Assembly: GCF_022701195.1 (NCBI RefSeq)
Contig: NZ_CP078089.1
Location: 2,790,001-2,854,000, forward strand
Length of the DNA: 64,000 nt
Reading direction: 5' to 3'
Origin: Allobaculum mucilyticum
GTDB lineage: Bacteria > Bacillota_I > Bacilli_A > Erysipelotrichales > Erysipelotrichaceae
Below are positions 9,302-18,636 of the stretch, piece by piece. Position numbers and translations under genes: made by a program. Under the pieces are notes generated by a model. It was not told the DNA's origin. It made no database searches and saw only the letters and a list, made by a program, of their open reading frames with translations. Numbering within the stretch: position 1 is the first letter of the stretch; every line of letters starts with the position of its first letter.

Positions 9302-10062
9302 TTGTCTATGGAAAAAATGTCTTTGAAACGCTAAAGGACAGTCCGCAGGACATTGTCGAGCTCTATGTACAGAGCGGACAGAACGACGCGAGAACGAAGA
9401 AAATTCTCGCAAGCCTTCCTGCAAATCTTCGTGTAAAAACACTTTCGAAAAAAGAACTGGACCGCCTTTCTGATCGCGGTGTCCATCAGGGCATTGCTGC
9501 AAGAGTGCGCGATCTGCCGGTTCTCTCGCTCGATGAGCTGATTGAAAAGGCGGAACACCGTCCCGATCAGAACTCGGCCTGCCAGAAGTATCCGCTTCTC
9601 ATCGCTCTCGATGAGATTCAGGACCCGCATAACGTCGGTGCAATTCTTCGAAGCGCTGATGCCTGCGGTGCCAACGGAGTTATCCTGTGCAAACATAAAA
9701 GCGCAGGCCTGACACCGGCAGCCGTTAAAACATCTGCCGGAGCCGCTTACTCTATGCCGGCTGCATCGGTTTCCTCGATGTCAGCCGCACTGGAAAAGCT
9801 CAAAGAAAAAGGCTACTGGATTGTCGGAAGCGACTTCGATGAAACAAGTGTCGACTACCGAAAGGGACTGTACGACCGTCCGTTAGTTCTTGTGATCGGC
9901 AACGAAGGCAAAGGCATGTCCCGCAGCGTCAAAAACAAATGCGATTTTAAAGTCCACATTCCAATGCGCGGCGCTGTGCAGTCGCTCAATGCGTCTGTTG
10001 CAGCTGGAATTCTCATGTATGAGATTCAGAGCGCAAAAGAAAAAGAGGCCGGTCAGCTGTAG
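9298..10062 (+). CDS. rlmB: 23S rRNA (guanosine-2251-2'-O-)-methyltransferase RlmB
   Basis: 254 residues, SpoU/TrmH-type knotted SAM-dependent methyltransferase that modifies the ribosomal P-loop. The N-terminal substrate-binding part (1-75) starts IVYGKNVFETLK. The three SPOUT motifs are visible: DEIQDPHNVGAILRSADA (near 105), LVIGNEGKGMS (near 200) and IPMRGAVQSLNASVAAGI (near 220). ATGA overlap with mrnC. In Bacillus a yacP/rae1 gene follows; here the sigH-like gene follows directly after 8 bases. Confidence 0.94.
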   Translation: MIVYGKNVFETLKDSPQDIVELYVQSGQNDARTKKILASLPANLRVKTLSKKELDRLSDRGVHQGIAARVRDLPVLSLDELIEKAEHRPDQNSACQKYPLLIALDEIQDPHNVGAILRSADACGANGVILCKHKSAGLTPAAVKTSAGAAYSMPAASVSSMSAALEKLKEKGYWIVGSDFDETSVDYRKGLYDRPLVLVIGNEGKGMSRSVKNKCDFKVHIPMRGAVQSLNASVAAGILMYEIQSAKEKEAGQL

Positions 10063-10070
10063 AGCTGATC

Positions 10071-10757
10071 ATGAAAAAAACAGAAAACATCAAAAAGGAA
10101 CCCGTCAACCGCAACGAACTTGTCTATCTTGTTCATCTGAAGGATGAAGAAGCATTTTCTCTGCTGTTTGACGAGTTTTCCGTTGATATCCGTTATATAT
10201 ATCGAACATATCTCGATCCGCGCTTTCCGTTTGAAGAGTGGCAGTGCGAAGCCTGCGAAATGCTTGAAAAGACGATCTGCCGTTTCCGGGAAGATCAGCA
10301 GGCTGCATTTAAAACGTTCTACATCCAGAATCTGAAAAAACGGGCCATCGATTTATACCGGGCCTGCAGGCGCAAGAACAAGCCCTCGCCGGGCTTTGCG
10401 CTTTCGATTGATGCAGTGATGGATGAAATGAGCGGCCGCACGTATCAGATGCCGGCAACCTTCTGCGTAGAAGAATCGGTTCTGACCGGTGTCATGTACG
10501 ATCAGGTCATCAGTCAGATCCGTCCAAAGCTTAGCGACCAGGAAAACTGTATTCTGGAACTGCTGTATGCAGGGCATACCAAGAAGAACGTCAGCCGGAT
10601 TCTGCAGATCGATTATTACCGTGTCGATGCAGCTCTGCACCATGCCAGGCAGATCTGGTACAGCTATCAGAACCAGATCATCCCGGGCGGCAGCGACTGC
10701 TATACGCAGCTGCTGTACAGCCAGGCTCTTCCTTCATCCTCCACCTCTTCATCCTGA
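10071..10757 (+). CDS. sigH: Sigma-70 family factor, SigH-like
   Basis: 228 residues. Region 2-like sequence around 75-110 (AFKTFYIQNLKKRAIDLYRACRRKNK) resembles the core-binding/-10 recognition helix of SigH-type factors, and residues 155-200 (LSDQENCILELLYAGHTKKNVSRIL) look like a region 4 helix-turn-helix. Position after cysS-mrnC-rlmB and before rpmG-secE is the classical sigH locus, and this synteny carries much of the call. The sequence is divergent and has a Ser/Pro-rich C-terminal tail. No sporulation genes are in the window; in non-sporulating Bacillota SigH homologues can control competence. It could also be a lineage-specific ECF-like factor. Confidence 0.75.
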   Translation: MKKTENIKKEPVNRNELVYLVHLKDEEAFSLLFDEFSVDIRYIYRTYLDPRFPFEEWQCEACEMLEKTICRFREDQQAAFKTFYIQNLKKRAIDLYRACRRKNKPSPGFALSIDAVMDEMSGRTYQMPATFCVEESVLTGVMYDQVISQIRPKLSDQENCILELLYAGHTKKNVSRILQIDYYRVDAALHHARQIWYSYQNQIIPGGSDCYTQLLYSQALPSSSTSSS

Positions 10758-10882
10758 ACCAGGGTGCTCCTGGATCTTTCGGGGGGGTGACCCGAAGGGA
10801 AGGACAGGGAAGAGAGCCTGAAAATGCCTGAAGTACGGCATGGAAAGAGTGTGCGATGCCATTAGTGAAAGGGTTGCGTCAA

Positions 10883-10911
10883 TTGACACCCCTAATCACG
10901 AATGGTATATT
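10883..10911 (+). promoter_or_regulatory. Strong housekeeping promoter for rpmG-secE
   Basis: TTGACA (10883-10888), 17-bp spacer, TATATT (10906-10911). It lies 26 bases before the rpmG start, so the leader is short. It uncouples rpmG/secE from sigH. Confidence 0.85.
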
Positions 10912-10936
10912 TTATCCTTGCAAAGGGGGCCTGAAA

Positions 10937-11086
10937 ATGGCTGATAAGATTACTCTGGTCTGTACAGAATGCTTTTCCCGCAACTACACAACGGAAAAGA
11001 ATAAGAAGAATCAGACAGGCCGTCTGGAAATTCGCAAGTACTGCCCGAAATGCAATAAACACACTTTGCATAAAGAATCCAAGTAA
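10937..11086 (+). CDS. rpmG: 50S ribosomal protein L33
   Basis: 49 residues, the normal size. It has the zinc-ribbon form of L33 with both Cys pairs, CTEC near the start and CPKC near residue 37, so it is the C+ paralogue. The chosen ATG (MADKITLVC) follows GGGGGC about 6 bases upstream; an upstream in-frame extension overlaps the promoter and is not credible. First gene after the strong promoter, followed 26 bases later by secE. Confidence 0.95.
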   Translation: MADKITLVCTECFSRNYTTEKNKKNQTGRLEIRKYCPKCNKHTLHKESK

Positions 11087-11112
11087 GCTGCGAAGAAAGA
11101 AAAGGAAAGATT

Positions 11113-11313
11113 ATGGCAGAAAACGAAATCAAGGATCCGACCTATTCGCCAAAAGCGATCTGGTCTGAACTGAAAAAAGTCAAATGGCCGACCTTCAAAG
11201 AACTCATGCAGTCAAGCGGACTGGTAATTCTTTTTACCTTCCTGTTTGGTCTGTACTTCTTCATCTGTGAGGTCTGCGCATCCGGACTGATCAGCTGGAT
11301 TGTTTCCATCTAG
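11113..11313 (+). CDS. secE: Preprotein translocase subunit SecE
   Basis: 66 residues, the short single-span SecE of Gram-positives. The amphipathic helix carries ELKKVKWPTFKEL, the conserved W-P-(T/S) signature, followed by one membrane segment (about 37-60). It stabilises SecY in the membrane. Ribosome site AAAGGAAAG precedes ATG. Cotranscribed with rpmG and closed by its own terminator, so nusG is not simply read from the same promoter. Confidence 0.95.
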   Translation: MAENEIKDPTYSPKAIWSELKKVKWPTFKELMQSSGLVILFTFLFGLYFFICEVCASGLISWIVSI

Positions 11314-11320
11314 ATCATGC

Positions 11321-11347
11321 AAACGGCAGGACGCAAGCCTGCCGTTT
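11321..11347 (+). terminator. Terminator between secE and nusG
   Basis: AAACGGCAGG pairs with CCTGCCGTTT around a 7-nt loop; the T run is short (TTTTCG). Confidence 0.75.
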
Positions 11348-11663
11348 TCGTTAGGCTGATTCCAGCTGATGAATTATGAGCACCTGAAACAGTATCTATC
11401 CTGCTGGATCTGTATAAAGAGACCGGCAAGAGCAGTGTGAACAGGGATTCTGATCAATCATCCGGGAGTCAGAGCCGGCTAGAAACCGGTCCAATGGTAA
11501 AATTCATGTATGTCATGAATTCTGTATGGAACCATAAAGCAGAAACTGCCGATTCCGGTCATTCTGTCTGAAAACCTTCTGGTTCTCTCTGCCCAGTTCC
11601 AGCAGAAACATTGCGTGCGCGGATCAGACAGACGCGTTCTTGTACAAAGGAGAAAGATAGTTT
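11348..11663 (+). other. Gene-free secE-nusG spacer
   Basis: About 315 bases with no credible ORF. It contains a small GC hairpin (GCCGGCTAGAAACCGG near 11474) and the nusG ribosome site AAAGGAG at its end. Presumably it holds the nusG promoter and leader, since a terminator closes secE, but I see no consensus -35/-10 pair I would defend. Confidence 0.4.
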
Positions 11664-12239
11664 ATGCCAGCAGATAAGACGAATGATGAATCCATCAATT
11701 GGTATGTCGTCAATACATACGCGGGACAGGAAAACCGTGTAAAAGAAAACCTGGAGAAGCGAATCAAATCCATGGGTCTTGAAGACTCTCTGTTTGATGT
11801 CGTCGTAGCAGAAGAGACCGAGACCGAATACAAAAACGGCAAGGAAATCAAGAAAACGCACAATCTGTTCTCCGGCTATATCCTCGTGCGCATGCGCATG
11901 ACCAACGAAGCCTGGTACATCGTCCGCAATACTCCGGGTGTAACCGGATTTATCGGATCGAGCGGAAAAGGTGCCAAACCATTCCCAGTCAGCCAGGAAG
12001 AAGTCGATAACGTCCTCAGCCGTCTGCACCGTCCGCAGGACAACGTCACAGTCGATCTGATCCCGGGTGACTATGCAGAAGTTCTTGACGGAGCCATCAA
12101 AGGCAATATCGTCAAAGTTGTCTCTGTAGATCCGACTAGCCGTCAGGCAAAAGTTTCCTTCAGCATGATGGGCAAGCAGCAGCTGACCGACATTGATCTT
12201 AAAGATCTCAAAAAAGTCGACCGCAGCGAAAACGCCTAG
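11664..12239 (+). CDS. nusG: Transcription termination/antitermination protein NusG
   Basis: 191 residues. NGN domain (about 11-115) starts WYVVNTYAGQENRVKENLEKR and contains FSGYILVRM and the RNA-polymerase-contact region NTPGVTGFIG. A KOW motif follows at about 135-165 (GDYAEVLDGAIKGNIVKV). NusG binds elongating RNA polymerase and couples it to ribosomes or Rho. It follows secE as in most bacteria, but the usual downstream rplK/rplA genes are absent and a terminator follows. Confidence 0.96.
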   Translation: MPADKTNDESINWYVVNTYAGQENRVKENLEKRIKSMGLEDSLFDVVVAEETETEYKNGKEIKKTHNLFSGYILVRMRMTNEAWYIVRNTPGVTGFIGSSGKGAKPFPVSQEEVDNVLSRLHRPQDNVTVDLIPGDYAEVLDGAIKGNIVKVVSVDPTSRQAKVSFSMMGKQQLTDIDLKDLKKVDRSENA

Positions 12240-12266
12240 TCTCAGGCCGATCATTCAATGAATCAT

Positions 12267-12310
12267 AAAGCGCAGTCCGCTTCCGCTTTCGGAGCCGGGC
12301 TGCGCTTTTG
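12267..12310 (+). terminator. Terminator after nusG
   Basis: AAAGCGCAG pairs with CTGCGCTTTT, with further CCG/CGG pairing inside the loop; T run TTTTG. Confidence 0.8.
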
Positions 12311-12351
12311 CGTTGGTACAGATTCCTGTCTAACGACGCATTTCCTGAATA

Positions 12352-12393
12352 GAAAAACCGTCTGCTTCCATTTGGAAAGAGCAGGCGGCTTTT
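12352..12393 (-). terminator. Terminator for the GalR-type regulator
   Basis: On the minus strand, GCCGCCTGCT pairs with AGCAGACGG and is followed by TTTTTC. It sits 7 bases beyond the regulator stop codon and faces the nusG terminator. Confidence 0.8.
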
Positions 12394-12399
12394 GGGTGT

Positions 12400-13539
<1,140 letters not shown>

Positions 13540-13541
13540 CA

Positions 13542-13571
13542 TTGAAAGAACGTATCTCTGTTTGTTAGAAT
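13542..13571 (+). promoter_or_regulatory. galK promoter
   Basis: TTGAAA (13542-13547), 18-bp spacer, TAGAAT (13566-13571). It starts 2 bases after the right operator, so repressor bound there would block RNA polymerase. Confidence 0.65.
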
Positions 13572-13604
13572 AGGTCTGTGATAGCGGTATCAAAGGAGAA
13601 AAAT

Positions 13605-14879
13605 ATGATTGCCAGCCAGCTTAGAGAAGAATTGAAGAGCGGGGCGCAGGATCAGCGCCTCACAGAAATCTATGGCACTCTCGCAGAAGCACAGAAACCG
13701 CGCTACGAGAAAGCCATCGATAAGTTTATCGAACTGTACGGGGATAAAGATGTTCAGATCATTTCCGTTCCCGGCAGAAGCGAAGTCATCGGAAACCACA
13801 CAGACCACCAGCAGGGTGAAGTCCTTGCCACTTCCATCAACCTCGACATCATTGCGGTTGTTTCCCCCAGAGAAGACGGCGTCGTCAAAGTTCTCTCTGA
13901 CGACTATGACATTCCACCTATCGATCTGAGCGATCTGAACGTCCATGACGATGAAAAAGAAAGCAGCCAGGCGCTGATCCGCGGCGTTGCTGCCAGAATC
14001 AAAGAAGAAGGCGGAAACATCGGCGGTTTTGACGGCTACATGACCTCTGATGTACTTCAGGGAAGCGGACTGTCTTCCTCTGCTGCATTTGAAGTTATGA
14101 TCGGAAACATCTTCTCCGATCTCTACAACGGACAGTCTCTTGACCCGGTTGAACTCGCCACAATCGGTCAGTACGCAGAAAACGTATTCTTCGGCAAACC
14201 TTGCGGACTCATGGACCAGTCAGCCTGCTCCGTAGGCGGTCTGATTCATATCGATTTCAGAGACAAACAGAATCCGATCGTTGAAAAAGTTGATGTTGAT
14301 TTCTCCGACTTCAACACCTCCCTGTGCATCACGGACGTTCATGCATCCCATGCCGACCTGACACAGGACTATGCGGACATTCCGTTCGAGCTCAAAGAAG
14401 TTGATGAATTCTTTGGCAAACCAGTTCTGCGCGAAGTTGATGAAGAAGAATTCTATGCAAAATTTCCGGAACTGCGTGCTGCTCTGAATAATGACCGCGC
14501 TCTGCTGCGCGCCATCCACGTGTTCGAAGAAAACAAGCGCGTACAGAAAGCTGTAGCGGCTCTCAAGAACAATGACCTTGAAGGCTTTGAAAAACAGATT
14601 CTCGCTTCGGGAACCTCTTCCTTCAAGTATCTGCAGAACATTTATTCTCCGGCAGATTACAAAAACCAGGCTGTTTCTCTTGCTCTGGCACTGAGCGAAC
14701 TCGCTCTTGATGGCAAAGGTGCTCACCGTGTTCATGGCGGCGGATTTGCCGGAACAATCCAGGCCTTTGTTCCAAATGATCTCGTAGAGACCTATAGAGA
14801 AACCATGGATAACACCTTCGGCGAAGGCGCATGCCATGTACTTCAGATCCGTCCGTACGGCGGCGTTCAGGTTTTCTAA
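13605..14879 (+). CDS. galK: Galactokinase (GHMP kinase family)
   Basis: 424 residues; phosphorylates galactose to galactose-1-phosphate, first step of the Leloir pathway. GHMP features: N-terminal substrate signature VPGRSEVIGNHTDHQQG (residues 55-71), ATP-binding loop LQGSGLSSSAAFEV (near 158) and C-terminal GAHRVHGGGFAGT (near 375). The N-terminal signature departs from the classical GRVNLIGEHTDY, as in a subgroup annotated as galactokinase in Clostridia and relatives, so sugar specificity is a little less certain. Start chosen at the ATG 8 bases after AAAGGAG; a 9-residue extension is unlikely. Monocistronic, with divergent regulator and its own terminator; no galT or galE in the window. 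Confidence 0.85.
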   Translation: MIASQLREELKSGAQDQRLTEIYGTLAEAQKPRYEKAIDKFIELYGDKDVQIISVPGRSEVIGNHTDHQQGEVLATSINLDIIAVVSPREDGVVKVLSDDYDIPPIDLSDLNVHDDEKESSQALIRGVAARIKEEGGNIGGFDGYMTSDVLQGSGLSSSAAFEVMIGNIFSDLYNGQSLDPVELATIGQYAENVFFGKPCGLMDQSACSVGGLIHIDFRDKQNPIVEKVDVDFSDFNTSLCITDVHASHADLTQDYADIPFELKEVDEFFGKPVLREVDEEEFYAKFPELRAALNNDRALLRAIHVFEENKRVQKAVAALKNNDLEGFEKQILASGTSSFKYLQNIYSPADYKNQAVSLALALSELALDGKGAHRVHGGGFAGTIQAFVPNDLVETYRETMDNTFGEGACHVLQIRPYGGVQVF

Positions 14880-14920
14880 CCCCCGCACCCGGCCAAATCT
14901 TCGCATTCATTCAGATGTAT

Positions 14921-14973
14921 AAAGCAGACAGAAACCCTCATTTATAAGCAGAGGAGTCCTGTCTGCTTTTTCT
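14921..14973 (+). terminator. Terminator after galK
   Basis: AAAGCAGACAG pairs with CTGTCTGCTTT across a long loop, followed by TTTCTG. Confidence 0.75.
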
Positions 14974-15081
14974 GTCTGGAACAGGAAGTGGATGAATTTT
15001 CTCTTTTCGTTTACAATCAGTCGCAGGATTTTAAAACAGCAGCCTCCTGCAAAAAAGGACAGAAAGGATACGGTGAATACG

Positions 15082-15945
15082 ATGGAAGAGAAAACAGAAA
15101 TGACAGAAAAGACAGAAATGAATAATACAAACGAAGCATCAGCCCGTCCCAGACGAAAAACGATGATGTTTGATCTGGACGGAACGATGTACCGGGGAAC
15201 TCAGCCGATCGAAGCCGGCATTCGTGCAATTGAATTCTGCAGAGCTCACGAGATTCCGTATCTGTTTCTGACCAACAACTCCATGCGTACGCCGCAGGAA
15301 AATGCAGACCATATGAACCGGATGGGCTATACAGATATCCGTGCGGAAGACTTTGTCAATTCGGCGATGGCTGCAGCCAGGTATGTGAAACATCTCAATC
15401 AGGGAAACCGCGCCTGGATGATCGGACAGGATGGCATGAAACAGGCTCTGCTCGATGAAGGCTTTGAAATCACGGATGATCATCCCGATTTTGTATTCAT
15501 CGGTCTGGATAAAACGGCCGACTATGCTAAGTACTCCAAAGCGCTGGCTCTGCTGCTGGATGGAGCTAAACTGGTTGGAACGAACATGGACCGGATCCTG
15601 GCCAAACCGGGAGGATTTGAAGTTGGAAACGGTTCGGTCGTTGCGATGTTTGAGTATGCAACCGGACAGAAAAGCCCCCAGATCGCCAAACCGTATGCGC
15701 CGATTCTTGAAACAGCCCTTGCGTATGCGGGAATTTCGAAAGAAGACGCAGTTTTAATTGGAGATAATCTGGAAACCGATATCGCGCTCGGCTATAATAA
15801 CGGGGTTCGCACACTGTTCGTTGAAAGCGGTGTCCATCACCGTGAAGATATCGAGAGACTGGAAGTCATTCCCGATGAGACTGTGGCCTCTCTGGACGAG
15901 GCAGACTTTCTGCGTCTGTCAGCCATCGATCAGACAATTGTCTGA
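15082..15945 (+). CDS. HAD-superfamily (IIA, NagD-like) phosphatase
   Basis: About 287 residues. HAD motif I is MMFDLDGTMYRG, motif II is FLTNNS, and the C-terminal motif is IGDNLETDIALGYNNG, with the C2A cap typical of NagD-type sugar or nucleotide phosphatases between them. The cellular substrate is not predictable; NagD relatives act on nucleoside monophosphates and phosphoglycolate-like compounds. The start is uncertain: AAAGGA (15063-15068) is 13 bases before this ATG and 4 before an in-frame GTG at 15073. A tail of repeated Glu-Met-Thr residues precedes the domain. Monocistronic between a terminator and the secG promoter. Confidence 0.85.
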   Translation: MEEKTEMTEKTEMNNTNEASARPRRKTMMFDLDGTMYRGTQPIEAGIRAIEFCRAHEIPYLFLTNNSMRTPQENADHMNRMGYTDIRAEDFVNSAMAAARYVKHLNQGNRAWMIGQDGMKQALLDEGFEITDDHPDFVFIGLDKTADYAKYSKALALLLDGAKLVGTNMDRILAKPGGFEVGNGSVVAMFEYATGQKSPQIAKPYAPILETALAYAGISKEDAVLIGDNLETDIALGYNNGVRTLFVESGVHHREDIERLEVIPDETVASLDEADFLRLSAIDQTIV

Positions 15946-15951
15946 TATACT
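15943..15951 (+). promoter_or_regulatory. Extended -10 promoter for secG
   Basis: TGA-TATACT is a perfect TGn extended -10 element overlapping the end of the HAD gene. No recognisable -35 box. Confidence 0.5.
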
Positions 15952-15986
15952 AAGTGCGGGAAAAGAAAGAAAGAGTGTGTTTTGTT

Positions 15987-16217
15987 ATGGAGAATTTTTT
16001 AAATATTTTATTAATGGTCGATTCAGGACTGATGATTATTCTTGTCCTCCTGCAAAGCGGTAAATCCGACGGTCTGTCGGCTGCATTTACCGGAAGCGGT
16101 GATCTGAACCTGTTTGCCGTACAGAAAGAACGCGGCCCCGAAAAGGTGCTCTCGTATACAACTCTGATCTGCGGCATCATCTTCTTTGCACTTGTTATTG
16201 CACTGCAGGTTGTCTAA
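15987..16217 (+). CDS. secG: Preprotein translocase subunit SecG
   Basis: 76 residues with two membrane segments (about 4-23 and 54-74) separated by the conserved loop LLQSGKSDGLSAAFTGSG. Accessory subunit of the SecYEG channel. The ATG starting MENFLNILL was chosen; 11 more codons upstream are open but charged and unconserved. It is followed by rnr as in many Bacillota (secG-rnr-smpB), but smpB is absent here. Confidence 0.93.
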   Translation: MENFLNILLMVDSGLMIILVLLQSGKSDGLSAAFTGSGDLNLFAVQKERGPEKVLSYTTLICGIIFFALVIALQVV

Positions 16218-16240
16218 GGCCATTCGGCCTTTTTTTATTT
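16216..16240 (+). terminator. Terminator overlapping the secG stop
   Basis: AAGGCC / GGCCTT short stem with a 4-nt loop and seven T, directly at the stop codon. Partial read-through into rnr is likely because no clear promoter lies between them. Confidence 0.7.
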
Positions 16241-16282
16241 TGCCTGATACCGACATTTCATACAGGAAAGGGAGGATTTGAA

Positions 16283-18595
16283 GTGAAGGAACAGATTATT
16301 GAACTTTTAAAGAAAAACCGCACAATGACCCCGAAAGATTTAGGACGGGCGATGCGCATCAAAACCAGCCGTGAGGTCAAGGAACTGAGTCTGGCGCTCA
16401 ACGAACTCGAAGATGAGCGTCTGATTTACAACGATCACGAATCGTACGTCCTGATTGACGGCGATGAATGGATGATCGGCAAGATCCGCGATGTTTCAGC
16501 TACGGAATATGCGGTCATCAATCCGGATAAGAAAGTCTACGTTTCGAAAAATCGCAGCCGCATGATGATGGATAAAGACGAAGTCCTCGTCCACGATTCC
16601 GGAAATGAACCGGAAGTCGTTCATATCTATCAGCGCGGCGTAACCAATATCCCGGGCGTTTTCGTCCGGACACGTACCGGCATGAAGTTCCGCAGTGATG
16701 TGGATCTGCATACTTCCTTTATCGTGCAGAACAAAAAAGCCTGGAACATTGAGCCAGGCATGAAAGCTGTCGTTAAAGTCACCGAGTACACAGCACCACT
16801 GAAAGTCAAAATCACAAATATCCTCGGTCGTGAAAACGATCCGGGTGTCGATATCTCCGCAATCCTTGCGGAAAATGAAGTCCGTTCAGAATTCTCCAAG
16901 AAAGTCCGCTCGGAATCAGAAGATCTTCCTGAACGCGTTCATAAGAAAGAAATGAAAGGCCGTACAGACCTGCGCGATCTGCCGACCGTCACGATCGACG
17001 GCGATTCGACCAAAGACTTTGATGATGCTGTATCCGTCGAAAAACTTCCTGCTGGCGGCTATAAGCTGTATGTCCATATCGCCGATGTCAGCCACTATGT
17101 CAAAGAAGGCGGCGAAATCGATCAGGAAGCCTACAAGCGCGGCATTTCGATTTATGTCACCGACCGTGTTGTTCCAATGCTCCCGTTTGCCCTTTCCAAT
17201 GGAATCTGCTCGCTGAACCCGGACGTTGACCGCCTGACTCTCACCTGCGAAATGGAATTCTCCCCGCAGGGCATCATGACAGACTACTCGATCTACGAAA
17301 GTATCATTCATTCCGATGAGCGGACAACCTATTCCAAAGTCAACGCCTTCCTGGAAAACCCGGAAAGCGTACCGGAATACGCTCATGTCGGCGCTCTGCT
17401 GTGCGATTTCTCCGATCTTGCCAAGAAGCTGAAAGCACAGACCGAGAAACGCGGCCATATTGATTTTGAAACCAAAGAACCGTACTACATCCTTGATGAA
17501 AAAGGCATGCCGGTCGACATCCAGATCCGCGAGCGCGGCTGGAGTGAACAGATGATTGAGGAAGCCATGATTGCCGCAAACGTTGCGACTGCTCATGAAC
17601 TGCACTCCAACTCTCTGCCAGGCATGTTCCGAATCCATGAAGATCCGGATCCTGAAAAACTGCAAACTCTGATCAATATGGCCAGAGTTCTTGGCGTAAA
17701 ATGCGACCTTGATCCATACAGCTGCGAACCAAAAGACGTAGCCCGTTTCCTGGCTGCAATCGAAGATCCGGAAGACCGTGAAATTCTTTCGACAATCACT
17801 GTCCGTTCCATGCAGAAAGCACGCTACTCCGAAGAGAATACCGGTCACTATGGACTGGCTCTGGATGAGTACTGCCACTTCACTTCGCCAATCCGCCGTT
17901 ATCCGGACCTGCTCGTTCACCGCATGCTCAAAAAGCATGTCATCCATAAGAAGAACGATGAAAAAACGATTCTCAAGGATGAGAAGAAGATGGAAAACTC
18001 TGCACTGCATCTCTCTGAAAAAGAAAAAGATGCAGTCACCATCGAACGTGCAGTCAATGATCTAGAAGCCGCAAAATATATGTCCAGCAAAGTCGGCCAG
18101 GAATTTGAGGGCGTCATTGTCGGCGTCACCAGCTTTGGCTTCTTTGTAGAACTCGACAACACGATCGAGGGCATGATTCCTCTGCGCTACATGGAAGATG
18201 ACTTCTATGTCTATGATGCAGATACGATGTCTCTGACCGGACAGAACAACGGCAACCGCTTCGCCCTTGGCATGCCGGTCCGTATCCGTGTCCGCGATGT
18301 TCAGATTCCAAAACGTCAGATTACTTTCGACTACCTCGAAACCATCAGCCGCGATCATGATGACGAGGCAGAAGGAGAAGAAGCAGAGCTGCCGGTTGTT
18401 GTATGCGACTTCAGAGAAGTCACAGCAGAAAACGATACTGCAGATTCAAACTCCGATGCAGATCTGCCTGCAGTGGAAACACCGGCTTCTGATGAACTTC
18501 CAGCCGTGGAAGAACAGCCAGCTGACGAACTGCCTGCAACAGAAGAACAGCCAGCTGATGAGCTTCCGGCAAAAGAAGAGCCAGTTCTGGCTTAA
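16283..18595 (+). CDS. rnr: Ribonuclease R
   Basis: 770 residues; 3'-5' processive exoribonuclease that degrades structured RNA. An N-terminal winged-helix region (1-60) and cold-shock domains precede the RNB catalytic core, whose metal-binding Asp cluster is TIDGDSTKDFDDAVSVE (near 236-252). An S1 RNA-binding domain is at about 605-690. The start is GTG, with GGGAGGATTT spaced 4-5 bases. The C-terminus (about 695-770) is not the usual basic tail but acidic and Pro-rich, with three tandem 11-residue repeats of DELPAxEEQPA (DNA repeat 18491-18589). Confidence 0.95.
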   Translation: MKEQIIELLKKNRTMTPKDLGRAMRIKTSREVKELSLALNELEDERLIYNDHESYVLIDGDEWMIGKIRDVSATEYAVINPDKKVYVSKNRSRMMMDKDEVLVHDSGNEPEVVHIYQRGVTNIPGVFVRTRTGMKFRSDVDLHTSFIVQNKKAWNIEPGMKAVVKVTEYTAPLKVKITNILGRENDPGVDISAILAENEVRSEFSKKVRSESEDLPERVHKKEMKGRTDLRDLPTVTIDGDSTKDFDDAVSVEKLPAGGYKLYVHIADVSHYVKEGGEIDQEAYKRGISIYVTDRVVPMLPFALSNGICSLNPDVDRLTLTCEMEFSPQGIMTDYSIYESIIHSDERTTYSKVNAFLENPESVPEYAHVGALLCDFSDLAKKLKAQTEKRGHIDFETKEPYYILDEKGMPVDIQIRERGWSEQMIEEAMIAANVATAHELHSNSLPGMFRIHEDPDPEKLQTLINMARVLGVKCDLDPYSCEPKDVARFLAAIEDPEDREILSTITVRSMQKARYSEENTGHYGLALDEYCHFTSPIRRYPDLLVHRMLKKHVIHKKNDEKTILKDEKKMENSALHLSEKEKDAVTIERAVNDLEAAKYMSSKVGQEFEGVIVGVTSFGFFVELDNTIEGMIPLRYMEDDFYVYDADTMSLTGQNNGNRFALGMPVRIRVRDVQIPKRQITFDYLETISRDHDDEAEGEEAELPVVVCDFREVTAENDTADSNSDADLPAVETPASDELPAVEEQPADELPATEEQPADELPAKEEPVLA
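18491..18589 (+). repeat. Three tandem 33-bp repeats in rnr
   Basis: Units at 18491-18523, 18524-18556 and 18557-18589 each encode DELPA-x-EE. The third unit is the most divergent and ends in LA instead of QPA. Such in-frame repeats can vary in copy number between strains. Confidence 0.85.
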
Positions 18596-18636
18596 AGAAG
18601 AGAAAAACTCAATTCAATTTGAAGGAGACTGTATTC

